Positions 24,260 to 33,653 are shown, counted from the stretch's first letter. The stretch is DNA of 64,000 nucleotides from CAYTPI01 sp964439625 (GCA_964439625.1 CAYTPI010000015.1:33143-97142), one strand, 5' to 3'. The notes: generated by a model from the letters alone, not told the origin. Numbers and translations: made by a program.

Positions 24260-26830
24260 ATGACTCTAGACACCCTACTTAATAAGCTTCGTTTCAATGA
24301 TGACTTCTTAAAACATGTCGTCGCTTGGGAGCGCATGCCACGACGCCCCGCACGCCATGCTGATATGCCGCCAAAACTTGATGAACGCACCATGATGATG
24401 CTGCGCCGCCGAGGTGTGTCACCATTATACTCGCATCAAGTTGAGGCCATCGAAGCGGTGCTGGATGGTCACCATGTGGTGATCGCGACAGGTACCGCAT
24501 CGGGTAAGTCGCTGGGGTATGCCGTCCCTCTCTTAGAAGCAGCCTTGCATAATCCGCATGCAACCTCGCTGTATTTGGCACCAACCAAAGCCCTCGCGCA
24601 AGATCAATCGGTGACATTAAATAATCTCGCCGCAGAACTAGAATCTCATTATCCGATTGAAGTCAATATCTATGATGGCGATACGCCAAAGAGTGCCCGG
24701 GCAGGTATCCGCAAGAAAGGCGGCATTGTTCTCTCGAACCCAGATATGCTGCACTTGGGGATTTTGCCATACCATACCCGCTGGGCCCGATTCTTTCAGA
24801 AGCTACAGTACGTCGTCCTTGATGAAATGCACATCTACCGCGGTGTATTCGGGAGCCACATGGCGAATGTCATTCGGCGGCTGCGGCGCATTTGTCAATT
24901 TTACGGCAGTGATCCGGTTTTCATCTGCGCTAGCGCGACGATCTCTAACCCACAAGAACTCGCTGCCTCACTGCTAGAAGACGCTGTCGTTCTCGTCGAT
25001 CAAGATGGCTCGCCGCAAGGTGAGCGCCACGTGATCCTCTACAACCCGCCATTAGTTGACGCAGCCAGCGGGATGCGACGCAGCTATCTCTTAGAAAGTC
25101 GCCAGCTCGCCAGCCGCTTACTTGAAGAAGATGTCCAGACGATATTATTCGCCGCAACCCGCTTGAACACCGAACTACTGCTCGGCTACCTGCGCGACGG
25201 TTACCAAAAAATAGGCGGTAACCCGGCAGCAGTGCGCGGCTACCGGGGCGGTTACCTGCCGCTGGAGCGGCGTGCCATCGAGGAAGCGCTTCGCAATGGT
25301 GAGGTTCGGGGGGTGGTTGCCACCAATGCACTCGAACTAGGCGTCGATATCGGATCATTGGGAGCGGCGGTATTGGCTGGCTACCCAGGTACAATTGCCA
25401 GCGTTTGGCAGCAGATTGGGCGGGCAGGTCGCCGGACTGGGACATCTCTCGGCATCTTAGTGACCTCAGCCGCTCCCCTCGATCAATATATTGCGACGCA
25501 CCCAGCTTACATCTTCGAGAAATCACCAGAGCAAGCCCTACTGAACCCCAACAACCCAATCATTCTGTTGAACCATCTCCGCTGCGCGGCTTACGAACTG
25601 CCCTTTCTGTCAGGAGAACCGTTCGGTTTACTCGATGATGCCGAGGAACTGCTGCAAGAACTCACCGAACAGGGTGACCTCAACTTTGGCAATGGCACCT
25701 ATCGCTGGATCAGTGACGCGTACCCAGCGGGTGAATTTTCACTGAGATCAGGCACTAGCGATACGGTGCTCGTACAGTGGGTTAGTGAGGGAGAGCCAAC
25801 CGTAATCGGCGAGGTAGACCGTACAACCGCCCCGGTAATGGTCTATGAAGGGGCGGTCTACACGCACGAGGGACGGCAGTTCATCATCAATAAGCTAGAT
25901 TGGCAAGCAGGCGTTGCTACCGCCACCGAAACCAACGTCGAATATTATACGCAGGCCAACGCTGGCACTGACGTTACCCTTCAGGAGGTGTACGAAAGCG
26001 AAGTTTTCGGTGATCAGGTCAAGGCCCACGGACGAGTCTTAGTCTCGACGCGGGCGGTAAGCTACCGACAAGTACGGCATTACACCCACGAGACACTTGG
26101 CTACGGGGATATCGACCTACCTACCCAAGCATATGAGACGACCGCTTTTTGGCTCTCACTGACGCCAGACTTGGCCCTCGAACTGGAAGCCAGTGGCGTC
26201 TTAACGCCTCCGAATAACTATGGCCCAAACTGGCATGAGCAGCGCAACAAAACCCGTAAGCGTGACCAGTATCGCTGCACACACTGCGGTAAACCAGAAG
26301 CACCAGACCATCAACATGATGTGCATCATCTGACGCCCTTCCGTGAATTTGGGTACGTTCCAGATTTCAACCAGAACTACAAAGAAGCCAACCGCCTCGA
26401 TAATCTCGTAACCGTCTGCAAGGCTTGCCACCGTGCCATTGAAACAGCACAGCGTCGTCAAGACGGGTTAACAGGATTGGCTAGCATGTTGAAGAATCTA
26501 GCGGCTGTCCATCTCATGTGCTCCTCGGGTGACCTTGGTGTGCTAGCAGAGCAGCGTTCGGCTTACAGCAAATCACCTGCGATCACAATCTATGATCGGG
26601 CGGCAGGTGGGCTAGGGATGTCCGTGCGGCTGTATGATCTGCTGGAGCGGCTGCTCAATGATGCGCGTGACGTTCTATGGAGTTGCCCATGTGATACTGG
26701 CTGCCCGGCTTGCGTTGGCCCTGTCGGTGACGTTGATCAGGGTACCAAGGTCAATGCAGGGCTGCTGCTTGATGCGCTGTTAGGTGGTGCCGCTGCATCA
26801 ACGCAGCAAGATAATGATATTCCGTTTTAG
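24260..26830 (+). CDS. MrfA/Hrq1-like DEAH helicase with inserted HNH domain and DUF1998 cysteines
   Basis: An 856-residue superfamily 2 helicase. Residues about 45-260 hold the first RecA lobe: YSHQVEAIEAVLDG, Walker A ATGTASGKSLGY, APTKALAQDQ, and the DEAH-box variant VVLDEMHIYRG. The second lobe holds GVVATNALELGVDIGSL and QQIGRAGRR. The C-terminal part carries a cysteine cluster, CPCDTGCPACVG, typical of DUF1998 and of MrfA/YprA, which removes DNA crosslinks in Bacillus. Between them, at about residues 655-735, is an HNH-type module: HEQRNKTRKRDQYRCTHCGK, DVHHLTPF, LVTVCKACHRAIE. That is a complete HNH zinc-finger nuclease signature, absent from ordinary MrfA. With the SOS box upstream, a DNA-repair role is likely; whether the HNH part cuts DNA is unknown. 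Confidence 0.9.
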   Translation: MTLDTLLNKLRFNDDFLKHVVAWERMPRRPARHADMPPKLDERTMMMLRRRGVSPLYSHQVEAIEAVLDGHHVVIATGTASGKSLGYAVPLLEAALHNPHATSLYLAPTKALAQDQSVTLNNLAAELESHYPIEVNIYDGDTPKSARAGIRKKGGIVLSNPDMLHLGILPYHTRWARFFQKLQYVVLDEMHIYRGVFGSHMANVIRRLRRICQFYGSDPVFICASATISNPQELAASLLEDAVVLVDQDGSPQGERHVILYNPPLVDAASGMRRSYLLESRQLASRLLEEDVQTILFAATRLNTELLLGYLRDGYQKIGGNPAAVRGYRGGYLPLERRAIEEALRNGEVRGVVATNALELGVDIGSLGAAVLAGYPGTIASVWQQIGRAGRRTGTSLGILVTSAAPLDQYIATHPAYIFEKSPEQALLNPNNPIILLNHLRCAAYELPFLSGEPFGLLDDAEELLQELTEQGDLNFGNGTYRWISDAYPAGEFSLRSGTSDTVLVQWVSEGEPTVIGEVDRTTAPVMVYEGAVYTHEGRQFIINKLDWQAGVATATETNVEYYTQANAGTDVTLQEVYESEVFGDQVKAHGRVLVSTRAVSYRQVRHYTHETLGYGDIDLPTQAYETTAFWLSLTPDLALELEASGVLTPPNNYGPNWHEQRNKTRKRDQYRCTHCGKPEAPDHQHDVHHLTPFREFGYVPDFNQNYKEANRLDNLVTVCKACHRAIETAQRRQDGLTGLASMLKNLAAVHLMCSSGDLGVLAEQRSAYSKSPAITIYDRAAGGLGMSVRLYDLLERLLNDARDVLWSCPCDTGCPACVGPVGDVDQGTKVNAGLLLDALLGGAAASTQQDNDIPF

Positions 26831-26870
26831 ATTTACAGTCTTTGAGTCTGTTTGCATTCGGAAGCAAGTC

Positions 26871-27269
26871 TCAGCCACCGAGCCATTGCGAGACAAGATC
26901 AAAGGCCAAGCGCCCCGTCTGTGATGAGCGCAAGGTGACGCCAAACAGAAAGGCACTGGCAAACAGCCAAATGAGCGGGCGCTGCGTTTCTCCTTGTGTG
27001 TAAGCATAGACGGCAGGCCATGTGATCACCGCGGTAGCACCATACAAAAAATGTACGCCACGGGCAGGCGCACCACCAAATATCCATGCACCTATTCCCA
27101 AAAGCATATGCACAATAATCAAAATTTCGCCGACGGCAATCGCCCCCCAGTAGTTACCATCCAGGGGACGGCGCGTGATGATCAAGTAGAGCGAATACAA
27201 CGTCACCAACCCTGTGAAGATCGTCACAGCGGTCGCTGCTTGGTTATGCAGTTGTCCGAGGAAAGCCAT
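26871..27269 (-). CDS. small four-helix membrane protein, unknown function
   Basis: A 132-residue protein with four hydrophobic segments (about residues 12-30, 40-62, 68-85 and 98-115) and short polar links. No catalytic motif or family was recognised. The ATG at 27269 (MAFLGQLHNQ) follows AAAGG by about seven bases; the frame also opens upstream at 27287. It converges on the repair helicase gene, 40 bases away, with no shared operon. Confidence 0.65.
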   Translation of the reverse strand: MAFLGQLHNQAATAVTIFTGLVTLYSLYLIITRRPLDGNYWGAIAVGEILIIVHMLLGIGAWIFGGAPARGVHFLYGATAVITWPAVYAYTQGETQRPLIWLFASAFLFGVTLRSSQTGRLAFDLVSQWLGG

Positions 27270-27433
27270 GCAGGCCCTTTCCAACATTGCTAAGGATATA
27301 TACCAGATAGTGCTGTAGATTATAAATACTATATGCCGCAGTTTCGATTGTTGGCATAGAATGACTTCTGTAATGTATTGACTATTGAAATTTTTGTTAC
27401 ACTTATCGAGTAAACACCGAATGAGGAGATTTT

Positions 27434-28234
27434 ATGAAACGTACTTATTGGATCATTCCCGTTGTCGTCCTTACAACAGCCCTAATGACGGTTGCATCGG
27501 CATTCGCGCAGACGGGTTTCGTCAATGTTGCGGGTGTCAACTGCGACATTATTCAAGATGAAGACGACGATGATGCCTTCCCAAAAGTTGTCTTTAGCGC
27601 CAGCGCCTCCGATGGTCTCTATGACCTCGAAATGCAGATCACCAGCCTCAGCAGTGGCGACAGTACCAGCGTCACCTTCCGTTATGATGGTGACAGCGAC
27701 TCTGTCAATGACGACTGGGATACCGGTCTAGAAGATGCAAACGCTACGGATCGCTTCCGCGTGAAGGCCGAGTTGTTCGATGATGACGGCACCCGCATCT
27801 CAGACTTTGAAGGCGACTTCGCTTGTGGCGATACGCCTATTGGCGGTGGGTACAGTCCATCTGTGACGATACTCGACCTAAGCACATCACAATTTGCTGA
27901 TAACGAGGGTAACCTTGCCTGTGGCGTCTTTGACGTTGAAGGCTGGGGGTTCAAGATCATTGCACGCGACGTCGTTCCAGCCTGTGCGCCCTTCAGCACT
28001 TTCGAAATTAAGTGCCAAGCAGGTGACGAGGGTTTGATCACTGGGCGCGACATCTACGATGTGACATCAGATGCGTTCAATATTGAATTTGAAAGTAAAA
28101 CGCACGGTGTTTGTGGCGTCTTCGCCTCAGGCCCGCTGCAACCTGCCCCCGCTGGCCCTGCGATTACACCAGCGACACCCGTTGAGACAGCACCCATTCA
28201 ATCCGTTGGTGAAGCCATCTGGGGTCGTCGCTAG
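27434..28234 (+). CDS. secreted protein of unknown function
   Basis: A 266-residue exported protein. Residues 1-25 are a clear signal peptide, with the cleavage site after SAFA (SAFAQTG). The mature part is acidic, with DEDDDDAFPK near its start, regular beta-type patterns and eight or so cysteines suggesting disulfides (FACGD, NLACGVFDVEG, PACAPFS, IKCQAG, HGVCGVF). A Pro/Ala/Thr-rich tail precedes the end. ATG at 27434 follows GAGGAG. A rho-independent terminator follows at 28264. Function unknown. Confidence 0.75.
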   Translation: MKRTYWIIPVVVLTTALMTVASAFAQTGFVNVAGVNCDIIQDEDDDDAFPKVVFSASASDGLYDLEMQITSLSSGDSTSVTFRYDGDSDSVNDDWDTGLEDANATDRFRVKAELFDDDGTRISDFEGDFACGDTPIGGGYSPSVTILDLSTSQFADNEGNLACGVFDVEGWGFKIIARDVVPACAPFSTFEIKCQAGDEGLITGRDIYDVTSDAFNIEFESKTHGVCGVFASGPLQPAPAGPAITPATPVETAPIQSVGEAIWGRR

Positions 28235-28263
28235 ATTATATCCGCCACATAACATTGATGAAG

Positions 28264-28295
28264 CACCCTCATAATCGGGGGTGTTTTCATTTTTT
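28264..28295 (+). terminator. terminator after the secreted protein gene
   Basis: CACCCTC-ATAATC-GGGGGTG followed by TTTTCATTTTTT, 30 bases after the stop codon. Confidence 0.8.
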
Positions 28296-28320
28296 CAACC
28301 ATTAGGGGGCTTTGGCGATG

Positions 28321-28329
28321 TGCTATACT
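28321..28329 (+). promoter_or_regulatory. extended -10 promoter element
   Basis: TGCTATACT, an extended -10 box 28 bases before the ATG at 28357, just after the preceding terminator. Confidence 0.5.
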
Positions 28330-28356
28330 GTACTTTGTGAATTCCGTTGGCCATGA

Positions 28357-29088
28357 ATGCCAAGAATACCCGTGAAGACCGTTCTGCTTATCATTGCGAT
28401 TGCCAGCCTTGTTACAGCAGTCTACCTATTGGTGCTGGGAGTGGTTAACTTCCGCGAATCACGTAGTGCGCCCTATCACACCATCCGGCGTAATGCGATT
28501 CGTCAGGCGATGCGCCAATTTGGCCTGATGATCCTGATGCTGGGCGTTACGGGTGGGGTATTCATGCTTCGACGGAATGTGCCTCAACAATTAGGCTTGG
28601 CATTTTTACCTATTACAGAGCCGCGGCCAACGGCAACAAGCACACCCATCCCCGATCTCCCCCCGACGATCACGCCGCAGCCCGCAGCGGCCTCTACAAT
28701 GGCAGTCACTGCAACAGTGGCGCCCACCATGACGCTCAGCAGTACACTGGATGCTGAACCGACGCCTGCCGTCGATATCTATGAAGTCTCAACGGGCATT
28801 ACCAACAACCTGCTGCCTGCCGGTGCGGGCACGCAGTTCGATGCAGGTTTGACACGCATCTATTATTGGGTGGAGTACGATAATATGGCTGACGGTGACT
28901 CATGGCGGCAGGTATTGTTGATCAATGGGGACACAATCCTTGATGATCAACTGGCTTGGGATCAAGGTGAAGAAGGCACTGCTTACTACTTTTTCGATGC
29001 ACCAGAGGGCTGGCCCGCAGGCAACTACGAGATTCGCTTCTTTACGGGCGATCGCTTGAATGACGCCATTCGTTTTACGCTGCAATAA
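28357..29088 (+). CDS. membrane-anchored protein with extracellular domain
   Basis: A 243-residue protein. Two hydrophobic segments lie at about residues 8-29 and 52-70, with a short basic cytoplasmic or periplasmic link (HTIRRNAIRQAMRQF). A Pro/Thr/Ala-rich linker (about 88-140) leads to a compact C-terminal domain of about 95 residues ending in YEIRFFTGDRLNDAIRFTLQ. That end resembles beta-sandwich modules of exported Chloroflexota proteins, but no family was assigned. Flanked by its own promoter and a two-way terminator, so it is probably monocistronic. Confidence 0.7.
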   Translation: MPRIPVKTVLLIIAIASLVTAVYLLVLGVVNFRESRSAPYHTIRRNAIRQAMRQFGLMILMLGVTGGVFMLRRNVPQQLGLAFLPITEPRPTATSTPIPDLPPTITPQPAAASTMAVTATVAPTMTLSSTLDAEPTPAVDIYEVSTGITNNLLPAGAGTQFDAGLTRIYYWVEYDNMADGDSWRQVLLINGDTILDDQLAWDQGEEGTAYYFFDAPEGWPAGNYEIRFFTGDRLNDAIRFTLQ

Positions 29089-29114
29089 CGGTTTGTCACA
29101 CGGCAGTGGAATTG

Positions 29115-29145
29115 AAAAGGACAGCTTATTGTAAGCTGCCCTTTT
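29115..29145. terminator. bidirectional terminator
   Basis: AAAAGG-A-CAGCTTA-TTG-TAAGCTG-C-CCTTTT: a 13-bp stem with one mismatch, A-tract on one side and T-tract on the other. It lies between two convergent genes (ends 29088 and 29162) and can serve both. Confidence 0.85.
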
Positions 29146-29161
29146 GTTTGTTTATGGATAC

Positions 29162-29731
29162 TTAGCCCAGTAGGAGCTTCAGTGCGGGCACTTTTTCCAC
29201 AATCTCTGTGGATTCTAAGTATTTATCGAGGCCTAAGATACGCCCCGCGCCGAATGCCCCCAGACCGAACAGGATGAGCGCGTAGACGATGTGGTCGTCG
29301 ATGAACCAGCCGTGCTCCAGCGGCAGGCCTGCAAACAGGCCACCCGTCAGGGCCGCAGCCCAGTAGAAGATCATCATCACAGCGCCCCAAAAGGCGGCGA
29401 AACGAACACCTACGCCCAGCAGCAGCGCTAGGCCGACTAAGGTCAAGCCCCAAGCGTTGAGTAAGTCGATGGTGGGGTTACCAGCCAGCGTCAGCCAGAA
29501 CGCCGTGAAGGGATTGCCCTCTGGCGTATGGGTCAAGAACCCGGCGGCTGTCCAGTTCGGGTCTAGTATCTTGACAATGCCCGCTTGGAAGAACGCCCAG
29601 CCCATCACAATCCTCAACAAGAAGATTGTACGGACGATCCAACGCTCTGAATATTCAAATGTGATTTCTTTACCAAACAGCGTCCCACGTGCGATTGGCC
29701 CAACAGTTGCTTCCATTGGATTTGCAGTCAT
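29162..29731 (-). CDS. DoxX family membrane protein
   Basis: A 189-residue protein with four membrane helices. The start of the first helix contains LLRIVMGWAFFQAGIVKI, the usual DoxX opening, followed by a lumenal loop with LTHTPEGNPF and further helices including GLTLVGLALLLGVGVRFAAF. DoxX/DoxD proteins are linked to thiosulfate:quinone oxidoreduction or to membrane redox stress; which applies here cannot be told. The start ATG at 29731 follows AAGGAGG, a strong ribosome-binding site. Confidence 0.8.
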   Translation of the reverse strand: MTANPMEATVGPIARGTLFGKEITFEYSERWIVRTIFLLRIVMGWAFFQAGIVKILDPNWTAAGFLTHTPEGNPFTAFWLTLAGNPTIDLLNAWGLTLVGLALLLGVGVRFAAFWGAVMMIFYWAAALTGGLFAGLPLEHGWFIDDHIVYALILFGLGAFGAGRILGLDKYLESTEIVEKVPALKLLLG

Positions 29732-29883
29732 TACAGACCTCCTTGAGGATTAAATCTTTAGCTTACGTTTTCATTATAGGCTTATTATACCTGTGGATAA
29801 ATGTGGCTCGAAGTGCCAGATCTCACAGATTTGGGTTAGGAATGTCATAAATATATGTTGTAGTTTGTAAGATCGGTGCATCC

Positions 29884-29912
29884 AAAAAGAGTTGCTCGCA
29901 ACGGAGCAACTC
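29884..29912 (-). terminator. terminator after the P-type ATPase
   Basis: On the minus strand, GAGTTGCTC-CGTTGC-GAGCAACTC followed by TTTTT, about 94 bases after the ATPase stop codon. Confidence 0.75.
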
Positions 29913-30005
29913 CTCTCCTACCCACAAGCTCAGCTTAGCTGCACTGACACCCCCGCTTGCAGTTTTATTGCCTCAAGAACGCCATGATATCATTAGTGAT
30001 AACTG

Positions 30006-31991
30006 TCATTGGCGGCGCATCCCTTTGTTGTAGCGATAGGCGAGCAATGTCAGGCCGTTTAGAGATACGAGTACAGTACCACCCTCATGCCCGATCACAG
30101 CCAGCGGAAGTGGTAGATCAAACAAGAAGATCGCGGCGATCATCAAAGCGATCATCAAGAGGGCAAAGCCGAGGTTGACAATCAATGTTTGGCGCGTGCG
30201 CTTGCTGAGGCCAATCACATAAGGGATGTTGCTCAAATCATCCGACATGAGCACAATATCAGCGGTCTCTAAGGCGACGTCTGTGCCTGCCGCCCCCATC
30301 GCAATGCCGACATCGGCAGTTGCCAGCGCGGGCGCGTCATTGACGCCATCCCCAACCATTGCAAGTGTGCCATACTGCGCTTTGAGCTGCTGGACTATCC
30401 GTACCTTATCTTCTGGTAGCAGTTCTGAGTACACCTGATCAACGCCAGCTTGTGCCCCAATCTGCTGGGCGACGGTATCGTTATCGCCTGTTAGCATCAC
30501 AATCTGGGCCACGCCCTCTGCTCGAATGCTGTCTAGAATGGAAGCGACATTCTCGCGAAGCGTATCTGCCAAGGCGATGATGCCCAGCACCTGAACGCCG
30601 TCGTCGGTTTGTTCAGCAACAATGATCGGTGTTTTCGCCTCGTGTTCCAAGGTTATCGCCGTCTTTTGCAGCGACCCAAGTGCCCCACCAAGGGCCTCAA
30701 TGTAACGCGCATTGCCAACATAGATGGTTGTACCATCAACAAGCGCACTGACGCCCTTACCTGTTTCCGCTTGTAGATTATCTGCCTCAGAGAAAGATAA
30801 GCCTCTGCTCTCTGCCAACCGGACAATCGCACGTGCCAACGGATGCTCTGAGCGCGATTCAACGGCCGCTGCTTTTGTCAACAGAGTATGCTCGGTAATA
30901 CCCGCCGCAGGGATAATATCCGTTGCTTGAATCTTTCCAGTCGTCAGCGTGCCGGTCTTATCCATCGCTATCACTTGGATGTTTGCCGCTTGCTCTAGGT
31001 AAACACCGCCTTTGAACAACAACCCTCGACGAGCCCCATTGCCAATTGCCGATAGGATTGCAGCCGGGGTACTGATAATCAATGCACAGGGGGATGCAGC
31101 GACCAGCACCGTCATGCCGCGGTAAAAGACCGTATCAAACGCCTCGTTAAAACCGTAGATCGGGATTAGGATGACGGCAATTGTCAACAGGATGACGAAA
31201 ACTGCGTAGTACTGCTCAAACGTATCAAGAAAGCGTTCTGTGTCAGCTTTCTTATCATTAGCTTCTTCAACTAGTTTAATAATCCGAGCAATGGTTGAGT
31301 CCTCGACCTTACGTGTAACTTGTACTTCTAGACCGCCGCTCTGGTTGATCGTGCCTGCCAGTACGTCATCACCAGCCGCTTTGTGAACTGGCACAGACTC
31401 GCCCGTAATTGCCGCTTGATCTAGGTTGCTGCTGCCTTCGACGATCACACCGTCAACTGGAATGCGCTCACCTGGACGGACGATAACAATATCATCCTCA
31501 ACCAAAGACTCAACCGGAACTGTCACTACCTGCCCATTACGCTTCATTAGCGCTTCCGAGGGGCGCAGCTTGGTCAAAGCGCGGATCGCCTTCTTGGTGC
31601 GGTCAAGGGCATACGTCTGCAAAATGTTCGACAATAAAAATAGAAACAACAGCAGCGCACCTTCAAAGGGCGCACCGACAAGCCATGCACCGATAGCAGC
31701 CAACACCATCAGTAAGTCGACATCAATTGAAAGGCTTCGCAGTGCCGCCCAGCCTGCTTTCACGCCAAAGTAGCCGCCAAATAGGTAAGCAACGCCGTAT
31801 AGTACTGTGGTCAAAGTTGCTGCTTCAGTTTGCCGTTCTAGGACCCACGCGGCGCTCATCGCAATGAGCGTAATAACGGTAAAAATAACTGCCAACCGAT
31901 CTTCATCAAGAAGCCAGCGATGTCCCGAACCAGCCTCGGTCTGATCACCGCGGGTAAATAATTTTCTTGTGTGGCTGGCACTGTTCGCCAT
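30006..31991 (-). CDS. P1B-4-type heavy-metal-transporting ATPase
   Basis: A 661-residue P-type ATPase that exports metal ions at the cost of ATP. The phosphorylation motif is DKTGTLTTGK (Asp344), the actuator motif ITGESVPV and the hinge MVGDGVNDAPAL. In the sixth helix the metal motif is ASPCALI, i.e. SPC rather than CPC, and the last helix has HEGGT. SPC plus HEGGT is the signature of subgroup P1B-4 (CoaT/CtpD), reported to move Co(II) or Fe(II). No N-terminal HMA domain is present, also typical of this group. The substrate is inferred. A split response regulator gene lies divergently upstream. Confidence 0.92.
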   Translation of the reverse strand: MANSASHTRKLFTRGDQTEAGSGHRWLLDEDRLAVIFTVITLIAMSAAWVLERQTEAATLTTVLYGVAYLFGGYFGVKAGWAALRSLSIDVDLLMVLAAIGAWLVGAPFEGALLLFLFLLSNILQTYALDRTKKAIRALTKLRPSEALMKRNGQVVTVPVESLVEDDIVIVRPGERIPVDGVIVEGSSNLDQAAITGESVPVHKAAGDDVLAGTINQSGGLEVQVTRKVEDSTIARIIKLVEEANDKKADTERFLDTFEQYYAVFVILLTIAVILIPIYGFNEAFDTVFYRGMTVLVAASPCALIISTPAAILSAIGNGARRGLLFKGGVYLEQAANIQVIAMDKTGTLTTGKIQATDIIPAAGITEHTLLTKAAAVESRSEHPLARAIVRLAESRGLSFSEADNLQAETGKGVSALVDGTTIYVGNARYIEALGGALGSLQKTAITLEHEAKTPIIVAEQTDDGVQVLGIIALADTLRENVASILDSIRAEGVAQIVMLTGDNDTVAQQIGAQAGVDQVYSELLPEDKVRIVQQLKAQYGTLAMVGDGVNDAPALATADVGIAMGAAGTDVALETADIVLMSDDLSNIPYVIGLSKRTRQTLIVNLGFALLMIALMIAAIFLFDLPLPLAVIGHEGGTVLVSLNGLTLLAYRYNKGMRRQ

Positions 31992-32172
31992 ATGGAAAAC
32001 CTCTGAAAAGTTTGTGTTTCTAACTACCTTTAATTATAGGTATAAATGTAGTTTAAATCTATTGATCACCCAATGTGCATACTAAATCGGTATTAGAATG
32101 AAACACATAAGTGCTTGCCTATGTCGGCAATTAAAATTAGGATGCAGTCAGTCAGAAATGAATGGATTATTT

Positions 32173-32819
32173 ATGCTCAAACTATTAATCGTCGAAGATG
32201 ATCAGCGGCTGCAAACTGCCCTCAAAAGTGGCTTCGAAGCCATCGGTGAGGTCGAGGTTATTAATGCCATTACAAGTGGTGAAGAGGCCATTGAATTCTG
32301 CTTTGCTCACAGCGACAGGATTGATGTCATTTTGATGGATGTGGCGTTGGCTGGGAAATGAACGGAATCGAGGCGGCAGTCGCTTTACGGCGGGAATTTC
32401 CACGGCAACCCGTGGTGTTCTACTCTATTCAAGATGATGATGCCTATTATCGCTCTTTTCTGAATGCGGGTATTCTGTCACATTATGCTTACGTACAGAA
32501 GTCAAATTACTTGCTGCCTAAAATGATCGTGCCGTTATTGCGAGATGCGGTCAATGGGCGCAGTTTTGTGGACCCCGACGCGGAAAAACGGGTTCAAGAA
32601 GTGCGCCAGCGTGACAAATATGCCCCGATGGATTTACTCGAACCGAACGAGCAAACCGTCGCCCACATGGTTGCCCTCGGCATGACCAACCAACAGCTTG
32701 CAGAGCGCATGGGATTCCGTGACAAACGTACAATCAGCCGGACAAACGGGCAAATCTATGCAGCTTGGGGGTTGACGGGCACCGCCAGTTCCCAGCAGGG
32801 GCACCTGCGTCACCCTTGA
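32173..32819 (+). pseudogene. NarL-type response regulator split by a frameshift
   Basis: Two overlapping reading frames together make one response regulator. The first half (ATG 32173) gives the receiver start, LKLLIVEDDQRLQ, and the phospho-acceptor in DVILMDVALAG, then stops at the TGA at 32359. The second (from ATG 32358, overlapping as ATGA) continues MNGIEAAVALRREFP, the rest of the receiver, and a LuxR/NarL-type DNA-binding helix region near residue 100 (GMTNQQLAERMGF). A receiver cut at this loop cannot fold from either half alone. A one-base error in GGGAAATGA, a real frameshift mutation, or translational coupling could each explain it; the coding content after the break is well preserved. 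It faces away from the P-type ATPase gene. Confidence 0.65.
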
Positions 32820-32833
32820 AGTGCCGCTTTAAT

Positions 32834-32959
32834 CTACAAAAAATAAGGCTGGATCACATAGAACCAGACGGCGACACCCGCGCCAATCTTCAACGCTAGA
32901 ATTAGCAGAACTATCCCGATGCCGCGCCAGATGCGCTTGCGAGTGCCATTGGTTGCCAT
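32834..32959 (-). CDS. possible 41-residue single-helix membrane peptide
   Basis: The minus strand encodes MATNGTRKRIWRGIGIVLLI followed by LALKIGAGVAVWFYVIQ and PYFL, a basic N-terminus, one hydrophobic helix and a short aromatic tail. Such small membrane proteins are often real, and the pattern is unlikely to arise by chance from coding sequence, but the ribosome-binding site is weak and the 5' end overlaps the region before the next plus-strand regulator gene. Function unknown. Confidence 0.35.
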   Translation of the reverse strand: MATNGTRKRIWRGIGIVLLILALKIGAGVAVWFYVIQPYFL

Positions 32960-33032
32960 TGAAGTCAGATTGGGACTTTCACCTGTGAAACGATCCGTTA
33001 AAATCAGAGAACAATCAGAGCAAGGAACCCAT

Positions 33033-33653
33033 GTGGATAGTCAAACACAAACGATAACAGTGCTCATCATTGCCAATGATGATGATAGCACAATCCAAAA
33101 TATCAACAATGACGTATCTCTTCATCTCGCAGCGCGTACAGCGTCAGCACGCGAAGGCACCTCACTAGCGACTATCCACCAGCCGGACATCGTCGTGATG
33201 GACTACGATCTACCCAGTATTGATGGGCTGACGACGGCTCGCACGATCCTTCAGGAAAACCCCGGCTCAATGATCATCGTAATTTCCAGCAGTGAGGACC
33301 CGGCTCAAATTCGGACAGCGATGCGGGCAGGCGCACGCGACTATCTCATCCGCCCGCTCAAGCCGGATGAACTCACCGATACGATCCACTGGTTGATCAG
33401 CGAGCGGCGTGACTTCGCCCGAATGCAGCGCTTTGTCAAAAAACTGCGGAAAGCCTACGAGACCCTTTTCTTCGACGACCAGCCTGTGCCAGAGAAGGTC
33501 GTTCGGATGCTCGAGGCTAAGGTCGAGGAGAACCCCAATGATCTACTGACCAAAGAAACGTTGGCAGTGGCCTATGCTCGCAACCGTCAATGGTTAAAGC
33601 TGGCCCCACTAGCTGTCGAACTCGCTGAGTACGCTTACGACGGCGATATTTAG
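33033..33653 (+). CDS. response regulator with C-terminal helical tail
   Basis: About 206 residues from a GTG at 33033, which follows AAGGAAC; the frame is open to an ATG at 32919, but that stretch overlaps a probable membrane peptide on the other strand. The receiver domain has the acidic residues in IANDDD, the phospho-acceptor in VVMDYDLPSIDG, Ser at the switch (IVISSSED) and Lys in IRPLKPDEL. The C-terminal 75 residues are helical, of TPR-like composition (LTKETLAVAYARNRQWLKLAPLAVELAEYAY), not a DNA-binding domain. It may work by protein contact. A terminator follows at 33684. Confidence 0.8.
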   Translation: MDSQTQTITVLIIANDDDSTIQNINNDVSLHLAARTASAREGTSLATIHQPDIVVMDYDLPSIDGLTTARTILQENPGSMIIVISSSEDPAQIRTAMRAGARDYLIRPLKPDELTDTIHWLISERRDFARMQRFVKKLRKAYETLFFDDQPVPEKVVRMLEAKVEENPNDLLTKETLAVAYARNRQWLKLAPLAVELAEYAYDGDI

